A stretch of DNA of 64,000 bases from Collinsella aerofaciens (GTDB lineage: Bacteria; Actinomycetota; Coriobacteriia; Coriobacteriales; Coriobacteriaceae): NCBI RefSeq assembly GCF_015554145.1, contig NZ_JADNHZ010000005.1, positions 58,600 to 122,599 on the forward strand, written 5' to 3'. The notes under the pieces are model-generated. The model saw only the letters and a program-made list of their open reading frames with translations, made no database searches and was not told the DNA's origin. The position numbers and the translations under genes are program-made. Positions 32,908-41,228 of this stretch are shown here, one piece after another (the stretch's first letter is position 1; every line of letters starts with the position of its first letter).

Positions 32908-34128
32908 TTATGCCCCAACTTGGCCGCTCGCGTCCCAGAGCACGTTATCGGCGAGCGCGATTAGCACCTGCTGACAACGAACGATGTCGGCGTGGGGCAC
33001 ATATTCGTTGGGCTTGTGGGCGAGCGCGAGCGAGCCTGGGCCATAGCTCATGCAGTTACGGTTACCCGTCTTGCCGGCAATGACGGCAGTGTCGGTGTAG
33101 CCGGTAAAGAAGCCGACGGTCGTATCCGTGCCCGTTACATCGTCTGCTGCGCACTTGAGTGCAGCTAGAAGGGGAGAGACCGGATCGCGCTCGATGGCGG
33201 GGCGGTCGCCCGCCACGGTGTAGCTGCCATGGCAACCGGGAACGGTGGCTTCGGCGACGGCGATGGCATGCTCGACCATATTGATTGCGGCGGCCGTATC
33301 GGTCGGCGGGGTCAGGCGCATGTCGACCCAAACTTTGGCGCGGTCGGGTACGACGTAGGGGCGATATCCGCCCTCGATTTGGCCAAACGTGATGGTCGAA
33401 GGCCCCAGCTCATCGTGCGCGGGCAGCGCCGCAAACGCGCGACGAAGCGAACACACGACCTCGGCCATGGCGGCGACGGCATCCGCGCCCTTCCAAGGCT
33501 GGCTCGCATGCGCCGTCACGCCAGCCATTTCAATCTCGAACCACGTGCGACCCTTGTGCGCCACCTGGATCTGTCCGTCGGTGGGTTCGGTGTCCAGCAC
33601 CCATTCGCGCGAGCCGACCCAGCCAGCATCGATCGCGGCCTCTGAGCCGCGCATGAAGTCTTCCTCGTCGACCGAGCAGATGAGCGAAAAGCCGCGGCGT
33701 GGCAGCGCGCCATCCGCCGCCACGCGCTCGAGCGTATGGACCAGTGCGGCAATGGCGCAGGCCAGGCCACCCTTCATATCGCAGGCACCGCGGCCATAGA
33801 GTTTATCGTCGCGCACAACCGCCCCAAGCGGTGCGATGTCTGCGTCCCAGCCATCGCCCAAGGTGACGGTATCCATGTGGCAGATATAGATCAGCCGCGG
33901 CTCGTCGCTTTGGCCCGGCACGGTGACTTTAAGGTTGCGGCGCCCGGGCAGCACTTCGAGCTCCTCAATCTGCACGGCATCGAGCGCAGAACTATCAAGT
34001 TGTGCCAGCTGCTGCTCAATGAGCCTCTTAATGAAGCGCTCGATCTCGTCCTCATACGCGCCCGGGTCTGAGCTTTCGATCCGCACAAGCTCCTGCGCAA
34101 GCCGCCAGGCAAAGTCCTCATCAACCAT
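32908..34128 (-). CDS. M20-family metallopeptidase (ArgE/DapE type)
   Basis: 406 residues from ATG 34128, after GAGG with 6-nt spacing. ICHMDTVTLGDGW and YGRGACDMKGGLA carry the first His and bridging Asp, SVDEEDFMRGS the catalytic Glu pair, and DTEPTDGQIQVAHKG the third ligand. The lid domain is about residues 190-310. FTGYTDTAVIAGK is the C-terminal active-site region. Could be succinyl-diaminopimelate desuccinylase, acetylornithine deacetylase or a peptidase; neighbours do not decide. Confidence 0.82.
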   Translation of the reverse strand: MVDEDFAWRLAQELVRIESSDPGAYEDEIERFIKRLIEQQLAQLDSSALDAVQIEELEVLPGRRNLKVTVPGQSDEPRLIYICHMDTVTLGDGWDADIAPLGAVVRDDKLYGRGACDMKGGLACAIAALVHTLERVAADGALPRRGFSLICSVDEEDFMRGSEAAIDAGWVGSREWVLDTEPTDGQIQVAHKGRTWFEIEMAGVTAHASQPWKGADAVAAMAEVVCSLRRAFAALPAHDELGPSTITFGQIEGGYRPYVVPDRAKVWVDMRLTPPTDTAAAINMVEHAIAVAEATVPGCHGSYTVAGDRPAIERDPVSPLLAALKCAADDVTGTDTTVGFFTGYTDTAVIAGKTGNRNCMSYGPGSLALAHKPNEYVPHADIVRCQQVLIALADNVLWDASGQVGA

Positions 34129-34282
34129 ATGCAACCTCACAATCAGTTTGCTTTCCAAACCGATTGTAAGCCTCCTGAGAGATCCGCGACGTGGGCGTGG
34201 CAGTATTTACCGTTCGCAGGCCGAGCCAGCGCGTTTGCCGTCCGAGCGGGTTCACAAGCGACGCAGCGGGTACGTACCCTTC

Positions 34283-35332
34283 ATGGACGACATGCTGTGC
34301 GACATATCTGCCTTTCGGTATCACCGGATACCCCCACAGGTCTTGGCAATAATGTCGGACCTGCCTGATTCTGTAGACGATCCGCGCAGGGAGCACCTAT
34401 GTGAGCATCCGCTCGTCACGCATTTCCTGGGCACCCCGTTACACGTGTTGGCGCAGGGCAGCTGCGGACGTAAGGGCGATCGCATTGTCAGGCATGTTTG
34501 GAACGGGGAGAGGCCGTTTGATTCCATGCGACAGACAGAGTTTGGCCTCGATGTCGCGTCCCCGCTCTTTACCCTGCTGACCCTGGCTTCCTCGGTCTCA
34601 AACGAGCGTCTGATCATGTGCATGTATGAGATGTGCGGCACCTTTGCCGTGTGCAAGATTGCGCCTCAGGTAAAGTCGGCACTTGAGCAGGCATACGGGG
34701 GCCGGTGGGGTGACGCACGGTCGGGCTGGGAAAACGTAAAGGATACCTCGGGGAATCCAACAGACTTGTGGAAACGACCTCCCTTGATTGAGCTCTCTGA
34801 ACTTACCGAGTACGTCGATAAGATCCCGGGGCTCCGCGGCGCTAAATCGTTCACGCGTGCCGCGAAATGCATTACGGGGGTGGCGGCATCGCCGCTCGAG
34901 GTCCAAGCTTCGATGCTGTTTGGCCTTACGAGGTTGCGCGGCGGCGAAGGGCTGCGCCTTACCAATAACGTTGAGATTCGTATGACGCGCAGCGCCCGCC
35001 TGATTTCGGGGCTTGATAGGCGCTATGCCGATATCCTGCTGGCAAATAAGGACGGCAGCAGAGAGTGTCTGGTTGAATGCCAAGGTAAAGCCATTCACGG
35101 ATCCATAGAATCCAAGATTTCGGACTCCGATCGAACGACGGCGCTGCAAGCGATGGGATATCCCGTCATTCTGATGACCTATGGTCAGCTGGCCGACTCC
35201 GATGCCTTCCGCGTGGTGATGGAGCTCATCATGGCCTATCTCGATGTGCCGCTGAAAGACAAGACGCCGCGACAGCAGGAGCTCGAACGGCGGCTTCGTG
35301 AGGAGATTTTTATCGATTGGGCAGGAATGTAG
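34283..35332 (+). CDS. Uncharacterised protein with Vsr/DUF559-like C-terminal nuclease fold (paralog 2)
   Basis: 349 residues, homologous throughout to the protein at 24874. Shared blocks: FELCGVYSL there is MYEMCGTFAV here; RSPMETAFVMML is ASPLEVQASMLF; and the C-terminal core is YADILLANKDGSRECLVECQG (Glu near residue 265), then DSDRTTALQAMGYPVILMTYGQL. The DUF559-like Asp, Glu and D-R-x-x-A-L pattern is kept, but ECQG replaces EYNG and the His after it is placed differently. No Shine-Dalgarno precedes ATG 34283. It is shorter, without the charged tail. The upstream in-frame extension to 33923 overlaps the peptidase gene and was rejected. Confidence 0.6.
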   Translation: MDDMLCDISAFRYHRIPPQVLAIMSDLPDSVDDPRREHLCEHPLVTHFLGTPLHVLAQGSCGRKGDRIVRHVWNGERPFDSMRQTEFGLDVASPLFTLLTLASSVSNERLIMCMYEMCGTFAVCKIAPQVKSALEQAYGGRWGDARSGWENVKDTSGNPTDLWKRPPLIELSELTEYVDKIPGLRGAKSFTRAAKCITGVAASPLEVQASMLFGLTRLRGGEGLRLTNNVEIRMTRSARLISGLDRRYADILLANKDGSRECLVECQGKAIHGSIESKISDSDRTTALQAMGYPVILMTYGQLADSDAFRVVMELIMAYLDVPLKDKTPRQQELERRLREEIFIDWAGM

Positions 35333-35680
35333 CCGCGCGGGTGGAAAACGGTCGCGCGGACTAGAGTTTTGGTCGCAAAAAAGGCTTCGATTTTGCCTTG
35401 GAGGGGCCTTAAAAATGCTATCTAGAATAAGTTGTTTCGGAAAATCGACAGTCAACTTACATTCGGCACATAGAGATCGATTTTTACCTACTAAAGTCCC
35501 TGATAAAGCTGTTTATCAAAGCGGGTGTGCTTAGCGACTGGAGCCTCACTATCGATTATCTGAAAAAACTTGTTCTGGGTATCATTTTAAAGTCGTCCGG
35601 AGCAACAAAATCGCCCCCCGTTTCGTGAAAACGGGGGGCGAATGGGCTTCGTGGTCTGTCTGGCAGGCTTGGCACCGGCG
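35333..35680. other. A+T-rich intergenic region before serA
   Basis: Mostly low-G+C sequence with no recognised gene (35380-35600). It resembles the region at 26065 that flanks paralog 1. The last 70 bp hold the serA terminator. Confidence 0.4.
35603..35640 (-). terminator. Intrinsic terminator of the serC-serA unit
   Basis: CGCCCCCCGTTT (35612-35623) pairs with AAACGGGGGGCG (35629-35640). Read on the minus strand it is followed by ATTTTGTT. Confidence 0.85.
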
Positions 35681-36844
35681 CTATTTAATCACGCGCACGC
35701 GATACATCGACGGAATCTGCTTGAGCGCCTCGATCGTGCTGCCGTTCAGGTGCTCATCGGTGTCGAACATGGTGTAGGCGTTCTCGCCAGCGGACTCGTT
35801 GGTCATGCGCTGCACATTGGCGTTGTCCTTGGCGAGAATGGCCGTGATCTGGCCGATCATGTTGGGCACGTTGGCATGCAGGCAGGCAATGCGGCTTGCG
35901 GCGCGCGCCTTGCCCATGCTGCAGGCGGGGTAGTTGACGCTGTGCGCGATGTTGCCGTTTTCCAGGTAATCCTTGAGCTCGCTGATGGCCATGTCGGCGC
36001 AGTTGGCCTCGGCCTCGCCGGTGCCGGCGCCCGAATGCGTGGTGATAAACGTATTGGGCATCTTGACGGTCTTGGGCGTGGCAAAGTCGCAGCTAAACCA
36101 GCTGAGCTTGCCCTCGCGCAGGGCGGCGTCGACGGCGTCCTCGTCAATGATGGTCTCGCGCGCGTAGTTGATGAGCACGGCGTCGGGCGCCAGCAGGTTA
36201 ATCTGCTCGGTGCTTATCATGCCGATGGTGTCTGCCTTGCTGGGCACGTGCACGGTGAGGTAGTCGCAGCCGCGGCACAGATCCTCGAGCGTGCCCACGC
36301 GCTGCACCTCGCGGCTCAGCACCCACGCGTGCTCGACGGAAATGAACGGATCGTAGCCGTAGACGTCCATGCCCAGGTCGACGCAGGCGTTGGCGACCTT
36401 GGAGCCCACGTTGCCCAGGCCGATGACGCCGATGCGCTTGCCCTTGAGCTCGCGGCCCACAAAGGCCTTCTTGGCCTTCTCGGCGTCGACCTGGATCTCG
36501 GGGTCGTCGGCGTTGTTGCGCACCCAGTTCATCGACTGTACCACGCCGCGGCTCGAGAGCACCAGCATGCCCAGGACGAGCTCCTTGACGGCGTTGCTGT
36601 TGGCACCGGGGGAGTTAAAGACGACGACGCCCTTCTTGGCGTACTCCTCGACGGGGATGTTGTTGACGCCGGCGCCGCAGCGGGCGATGGCGCGGATGCC
36701 CTCGGGCAGCTCGTAGCCGTGCAGGTCGGTGGAGCGCATCAGGATGGCGTCGGCCTCCTCGGCGGTGCCCACAAACTCGTAGCCCTCGCCAAACTCGACC
36801 TTGCCGTCTTTGGTGATGTCGTCGATGGTCTTAATCTTACGCAT
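35681..36844 (-). CDS. serA: D-3-phosphoglycerate dehydrogenase
   Basis: Oxidises 3-phosphoglycerate to 3-phosphohydroxypyruvate, the first step of serine synthesis. 387 residues. NAD-binding GVIGLGNVGSKVANACVDLG, the 2-hydroxyacid dehydrogenase catalytic Arg (NYARETIIDE), Glu and His (THSGAGTGEAE; a His in place), and a C-terminal ACT-like domain (ANVPNMIGQITAILAKDNANVQR). That is the short form with an ACT domain but no ASB domain. It starts 72 bp after serC on the same strand. Ribosome site AAGGAG. Confidence 0.93.
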   Translation of the reverse strand: MRKIKTIDDITKDGKVEFGEGYEFVGTAEEADAILMRSTDLHGYELPEGIRAIARCGAGVNNIPVEEYAKKGVVVFNSPGANSNAVKELVLGMLVLSSRGVVQSMNWVRNNADDPEIQVDAEKAKKAFVGRELKGKRIGVIGLGNVGSKVANACVDLGMDVYGYDPFISVEHAWVLSREVQRVGTLEDLCRGCDYLTVHVPSKADTIGMISTEQINLLAPDAVLINYARETIIDEDAVDAALREGKLSWFSCDFATPKTVKMPNTFITTHSGAGTGEAEANCADMAISELKDYLENGNIAHSVNYPACSMGKARAASRIACLHANVPNMIGQITAILAKDNANVQRMTNESAGENAYTMFDTDEHLNGSTIEALKQIPSMYRVRVIK

Positions 36845-36916
36845 GGAAAAACTCCTTAGCAGGTTTTGATCTAAACAGGGTGGTTTGAGATGGCTGGTCG
36901 GCCCGCGTGCTGCGGG

Positions 36917-38041
36917 CTAGTTAGATCGCGGGCTCAAACTATGCTGCGCTTCGAAGTCCTTCATGTACGTGGCCAGCGCCTGCACGTCCTCCATGGTGAC
37001 GGCGTTGTAGACGCTGGCGCGCATGCCGCCCACCAGGCGATGGCCCTTGACGTTTTGAATCTGGTGCTCGGCCGCGCCTGCGACAAAGGCCGCGTCGAGC
37101 CTGGCGTCGTCGGTGCGGAAGGTGACGTTGGCGATGGAGCGACTGTCGGCCTGCGTGGTGCCATGGAACAGTTTGCTTTGCTCGAGCAAGTCATAGAGCA
37201 GGTTGGCTTTGGCCCAGTTGCGCTCGGCCATGGCGGCAAGTCCGCCGGTCTGCTCAACCCAACGGAACACCTTGCCGCACACGTAGATACCAAAGGTGTT
37301 GGGCGTGTTGAGCATGGAGCCCTTGGCGGCCTGGGTCTTAAGGTCCATGTACTGCGGCGTCTGCGCAAAGGCTGGACCGTCGGCGATCAGGTCGTCGCGC
37401 ACGATAACCACGGTGACGCCCGCGGCGCCGGCGTTTTTCTGAGCGCCGGCGTAGATGAGTCCGTAGCGCTCGACGTCGAGCGGCTGCGACAAAAAGCAGC
37501 TCGAGACATCGGCGACCAGCGGTACGTCGCCGAAGTTAGGCAGCTCGTGGTACATGGTGCCAAAGATGGTGTTGTTCTGGCAGATGTAGACGTAGTCGAG
37601 CCCGCCGCCCGCGGCCTCGGCGGCAATGCTCGCGTTGATGTCGGCCATGGCGGGAATGCGGTCGAAATTGGCGTCCTCGGAGCTCGCGAGCAGCACGGCC
37701 TCGCCGTACTTGGCGGCTTCCTTGTACGCCTTGTTGGCGAAGTTGCCGGTCACGACGTAGCCGGCGCGGCCGCGGCGCATGAGGTTCATCGGGATGCCCG
37801 CAAACTGCAGCGTGGCGCCGCCCTGCAAAAACAGAACACGGTAGTTATCGGGGATGCTCAGCAGGCGGCGCAGGGTTGCCTCGGCGTCGTCGATGATCTG
37901 CTGGTACATGCTAGATCGATGGCTCATCTCGAGCACGGACATGCCGCAACCGTGGTAGTCCATCATCTCGTCGGCGATCTCGGCGAGCACGCTGGTAGGC
38001 AGCGCGGCCGGGCCAGCTGAGAAGTTGTGCACACGTGCCAT
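36917..38041 (-). CDS. serC: Phosphoserine aminotransferase
   Basis: 374-residue class V PLP enzyme that transaminates 3-phosphohydroxypyruvate to phosphoserine. HNFSAGPAALP at the N-terminus, FLQGGATLQFAGIPMNLM, DVSSCFLSQPLDVERYGLIYAGAQKNAG (PLP Lys in AQKN) and SIANVTFRT match SerC. First gene of the serC-serA unit. Phosphoserine phosphatase is not here; a histidine phosphatase pair lies 5 kb away. Confidence 0.95.
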   Translation of the reverse strand: MARVHNFSAGPAALPTSVLAEIADEMMDYHGCGMSVLEMSHRSSMYQQIIDDAEATLRRLLSIPDNYRVLFLQGGATLQFAGIPMNLMRRGRAGYVVTGNFANKAYKEAAKYGEAVLLASSEDANFDRIPAMADINASIAAEAAGGGLDYVYICQNNTIFGTMYHELPNFGDVPLVADVSSCFLSQPLDVERYGLIYAGAQKNAGAAGVTVVIVRDDLIADGPAFAQTPQYMDLKTQAAKGSMLNTPNTFGIYVCGKVFRWVEQTGGLAAMAERNWAKANLLYDLLEQSKLFHGTTQADSRSIANVTFRTDDARLDAAFVAGAAEHQIQNVKGHRLVGGMRASVYNAVTMEDVQALATYMKDFEAQHSLSPRSN

Positions 38042-38175
38042 CTTCTAGTTCCCCTCGTAGTCGTTTGAACGTTCGGGATACTTTAGCACAGTGCAGCGTC
38101 AGGCGCGACCGCATCACGGTAAAACTCGAGTGCGCCGCTATGATTTACAGGATGGTTACATGGGGGAGGGGTGCC

Positions 38176-38253
38176 TTACTTCTCAGGAAAATCCAAATCT
38201 GCGAGCGAAGGCATGAGGTTCTCTGGGCGCTTGATCTCTTCGTCGCAAATTAG
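38176..38253 (-). pseudogene. Possible remnant of a coding C-terminus
   Basis: The minus-strand reading LICDEEIKRPENLMPSLADL, continuing DFPEK and stop, looks protein-like (acidic, low in stop-prone codons) but has no start codon and is bounded upstream by a TAG. It lies in the 225-bp gap between serC and the antiporter. Only a fragment remains; its origin is unknown. Confidence 0.3.
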
Positions 38254-38266
38254 CTACCCCCGCCCG

Positions 38267-39868
38267 CTACGATGCCAGCGTGGCGATGACGGCTTCGTCG
38301 CCGGCGTATATGAGGGTGTTGCCGTCGGGGATGATCGTTTGGCCGTCGCGCTTGAGCATCACCACAATAAACGGATGCTTGCCCTGCGGCACGTCGCGCA
38401 GGCGCTGGCCGGCCAGGCGACCGTGGGGCGTTACGGTGATCTCACGCAGCGTAACCTCGGCACGCTCTTCAAACGTTGGCGCGGCCATAACCAGAAGGTC
38501 GCCTTCCTCGATGACGGTATCGCCGTTGGGCAGCACTGGGTGCGCACCGTCGCGCAGCACCAGGACGACGAGCATGTCCGTGACGCTGCCAATATCGGCG
38601 AGCGAGCGTCCGACAAACGGATGGCCCGCGCCCACCTTGAGCTTAACGAACGACATGCCGTCCTCGTCGCGGTAATCGTTAAAGGTGCGGCGCACGTCGC
38701 CTTCCGCGTCGATCATGTCGAGCTTCTTTGCCACCGCCGGCAGCAGCGAGCCCTGCACCACAATGCTCGACACGGCAATCACAAAGACTAGGTCAAACAG
38801 GTCGTGGCCACCGAGAACACCGGCCACAACGGCAAAGAGGCTAAAGACGACCGAAGCCGCGCCGCGCAGGCCCGCCCAGCTTACGAGTGCTACCTGGCGA
38901 GGATTGGTCTTAAAGGGCGCCAGCAGCATGCCCACGGCGATGGGGCGGCTCACGAAGAGCATAAACGCCATGAGTGCCAGGCCCGGCGGCAGCATTTGCG
39001 GCAGGCGGGCGGGCGTCACGAGCAGGCCGAGCAAAAAGAAGATGGTCATCTCGGCCATCTCGGTGAGGGTGTCGAAGAAGTGCGCCAGCTCGACCTTGCC
39101 GGTGATGTCGCTCGCGCCCAGCACAATTCCGGCAAGGTACACGGCCAAAAAGCCGTTGCCACCCAGATAACTCGGCAGTGCGTAGGCGACGATCGCCACA
39201 GCGAACAAGAAGATGGTCTGCGCGCCCTCGGCTGTTGCATGTGCGCGCTCGATCAAGCGGCCCGATGCCCAGCCGATGACAATGCCCAGGCCCACGCCTA
39301 GGATGATTTGCTTGGCCAGCAGCACGGGGATGTTAACGTCGCCGCCCGCCGCGAGGGTCGCGAGCACGGCGGTGAGCATGTAGGCGACGGGATCGTTGGA
39401 GCCCGATTCGACTTCGAGCAGCGAGTCGGTGCCGGCCTTTAGCGAAAGACTGTGCTCGCGCAGCACGCTAAAGACGCTGGCCGCGTCGGTGGATGCCACG
39501 ACTGATCCCAGCAGCAGGCCGCCGATCCAGTCGAAGCCCAGTACAAAGTGCGCGAACACGCCCGTGATGCCAGCGGTGATGACGACGCCGAGCGTGCTCA
39601 GCAGCACCGCTGGCACAGCGACAGGTTTGGCGCGGTCGATGTTGGTGTTAAAGCCGCCGTAGAACATGATGAACAGCAGCGCCGTGCTGCAGACGGTTTC
39701 GGTGAGCGCGTAGTCGCTAAAGTCGATGTGCGCCGGCCCGTTGACGCCCAGCAGCATGCCGAGCGCGATAAAGATGAGCAGGGTGGGGAAGGGGAGCTTT
39801 TTGCCGACGGGTTTGATGGTCAGGCACAGAATAATGACGAGTCCGATAAAGAGAAGTATCTGGTTCAT
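38267..39868 (-). CDS. Potassium/proton antiporter (CPA1, NhaP2/CvrA type)
   Basis: 533 residues. Residues about 1-385 form a Na/H-exchanger-type membrane domain of 12-13 helices; the conserved ion site shows as SVVASTDAASVFSVL (Asp-Ala/Thr-Asp-type) and SGSNDPVAY. The C-terminal ~140 residues contain TrkA-C/RCK-C-like domains (VDMVVLVLRDGAHPVLPNGDTV and VIEEGDLLVMA), as in K+/H+ antiporters regulated by nucleotides. Moves K+ (or Na+) against H+ across the membrane. Monocistronic. Confidence 0.87.
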   Translation of the reverse strand: MNQILLFIGLVIILCLTIKPVGKKLPFPTLLIFIALGMLLGVNGPAHIDFSDYALTETVCSTALLFIMFYGGFNTNIDRAKPVAVPAVLLSTLGVVITAGITGVFAHFVLGFDWIGGLLLGSVVASTDAASVFSVLREHSLSLKAGTDSLLEVESGSNDPVAYMLTAVLATLAAGGDVNIPVLLAKQIILGVGLGIVIGWASGRLIERAHATAEGAQTIFLFAVAIVAYALPSYLGGNGFLAVYLAGIVLGASDITGKVELAHFFDTLTEMAEMTIFFLLGLLVTPARLPQMLPPGLALMAFMLFVSRPIAVGMLLAPFKTNPRQVALVSWAGLRGAASVVFSLFAVVAGVLGGHDLFDLVFVIAVSSIVVQGSLLPAVAKKLDMIDAEGDVRRTFNDYRDEDGMSFVKLKVGAGHPFVGRSLADIGSVTDMLVVLVLRDGAHPVLPNGDTVIEEGDLLVMAAPTFEERAEVTLREITVTPHGRLAGQRLRDVPQGKHPFIVVMLKRDGQTIIPDGNTLIYAGDEAVIATLAS

Positions 39869-40193
39869 GGATGGTGTCCGCTCCTGGGTGGTTTGCGTGG
39901 CACGGTCAGTTGTCTGCTGTTATTTGTACCCAAAGATGGTGGGTTTATGGGGGCGGATTGCAGGCGTGCGCATTTTCGACACGAGGCGAAGGTGCGGGCG
40001 GCGCTGGTTGGGGCGCTGTATCAGACGGCGCGGCGTGAGCGGTGCGGGTTGACGGGCGTGCGCCGGCGACTGTTGACGGTATGCAACCCTTTCCAGCTTT
40101 ATTGCTACGGAGTACAATGGGTAACGTTTAAGTTCAACTTGAAGTTTTAGTTGCGGCGCCGGGCTTCGGCCGCAATGCAAGGAGAGGCGTACC
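39869..40193. other. Intergenic region between the antiporter and phosphoesterase genes
   Basis: No convincing gene. A 68-codon reading frame (39946-40150) has no ribosome site. Near its end lies TTCAACTTGAA, a perfect small palindrome, next to a G+C hairpin (TTGCGGCGCCGGGCTTCGGCCGCAA, 40150-40174), just before the GGAGAGGC ribosome site of the next gene. That could act on transcription of the phosphoesterase gene. Confidence 0.35.
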
Positions 40194-41033
40194 ATGGCGA
40201 TCTATGTGACATCTGATGCTCACGGGCACGTGCGTGCGCTTGACGAGGCCCTGTCCAAGATTTCGCTGGCGTCCGACGACACGCTGTACGTGCTGGGTGA
40301 CATGATCGATCGCGGACCCGATCCGGTTGGCGTTATTAAGCTCGTGCGGTCGCTACCCAACGCTCGCGTGCTCAAGGGCAACCACGAGCAGATCATGCTC
40401 GACGCCATCATTGGCCAGGATCCGCTCGATGCCGAGACCTGGGATATCAACGGCGGTTGGAATACCCGCCAGCAGCTCAACGATATGGAATTTGAGACGT
40501 ACGAGGAGCTTGTGCGTTGGATGGCGACGCTGCCGCTCTACGCGGTTGCCGAGACTGGCGAGCGCCCGTACCTGCTGGTACATGCCGGCATCCAGACCGA
40601 GACGGCGCGGGCGTTTTTGCTTGAACATGGGGTTGATTGTGCCGATGGTGCGGGGGCAGTGGATGCCGATCGCGAGTTACTGCAGCAGATGCTTGCCGTG
40701 CAGTCGTCCGATGACTTGCTGTGGATTCGCCATGGCTACTGGGATGCGCCGACGGGGCTTCTTTCTGCCGAGGGCAAGGGTCCGGTCGTGGTGAGCGGCC
40801 ACACGCCCACGGTGTCGCTCGGGCGTTATTGCGAGGTAGGCGGCCTGGCGGGGCTCGATGAGGAGTCGGGGCGCGGGCAGATCGTGCGCCTGGGCGGCGA
40901 GGACACCGCCGGCGTGCCCGATCGCATCGACATCGACTGCGCCGCCGCCACCGGCTCCGAGTTCGGCCGCGTAGGCATCCTGCGCCTGGATGATGGTGTG
41001 GAGTTCTATGCGAACATCAACCCGGGCGAATAA
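40194..41033 (+). CDS. Metallophosphoesterase (PrpA-like Ser/Thr phosphatase family)
   Basis: 279 residues. Metal-site motifs are SDAHGHVRAL (D-x-H), LGDMIDRGPDPV, GNHEQIM, and later HAGI and SGHTPTV, which fits the calcineurin-type phosphoesterase fold and resembles bacterial PrpA/PrpE or ApaH-like diadenosine hydrolases. The first metal box has D-A-H in place of the commoner D-x-H-G. Substrate not fixed by the motifs. Confidence 0.85.
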   Translation: MAIYVTSDAHGHVRALDEALSKISLASDDTLYVLGDMIDRGPDPVGVIKLVRSLPNARVLKGNHEQIMLDAIIGQDPLDAETWDINGGWNTRQQLNDMEFETYEELVRWMATLPLYAVAETGERPYLLVHAGIQTETARAFLLEHGVDCADGAGAVDADRELLQQMLAVQSSDDLLWIRHGYWDAPTGLLSAEGKGPVVVSGHTPTVSLGRYCEVGGLAGLDEESGRGQIVRLGGEDTAGVPDRIDIDCAAATGSEFGRVGILRLDDGVEFYANINPGE

Positions 41034-41040
41034 CCTTGTT

Positions 41041-41213
41041 CCGCCGTTCTACCGAACGGCGGTCACGTTGACGCTGCGCAGCCCCGAAGCACCCCATCTT
41101 GTCGCTCAAACCGTCGCTCGCGTACAGAAGTACGCGTCGCTCCTCTTTCGCGCCAACCTGGGGCACTTCGAGACTGCTCGCTGTCGGTGCCAAAACATCG
41201 ACGTTTCTTTTCT
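41041..41213 (+). ncRNA. Structured intergenic element with AGAA tetraloop, copy C
   Basis: Begins 8 nt after the phosphoesterase stop. Leading hairpin CCGCCGTTC (41041-41049) with GAACGGCGG (41054-41062) and TACC loop; GTTGACGCTGC spacer; outer stem about 41078-41105 with 41150-41177 (imperfect, 4 C-A changes that are G-U in the minus-strand RNA); inner hairpin GCGTAC-AGAA-GTACGC (41120-41135); tail CGCTGTCGGTGCCAAAACATCGACG. The inner stem changes from GACC/GGTC in copies A and B to GTAC/GTAC here, with pairing kept. Confidence 0.55.
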
Positions 41214-41228
41214 TCAAATTGATTCGAA

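Noticed and set aside
39946..40150. A 68-codon frame before the phosphoesterase gene.
   Set aside because: Arg-rich composition, no ribosome site, no recognisable motif.
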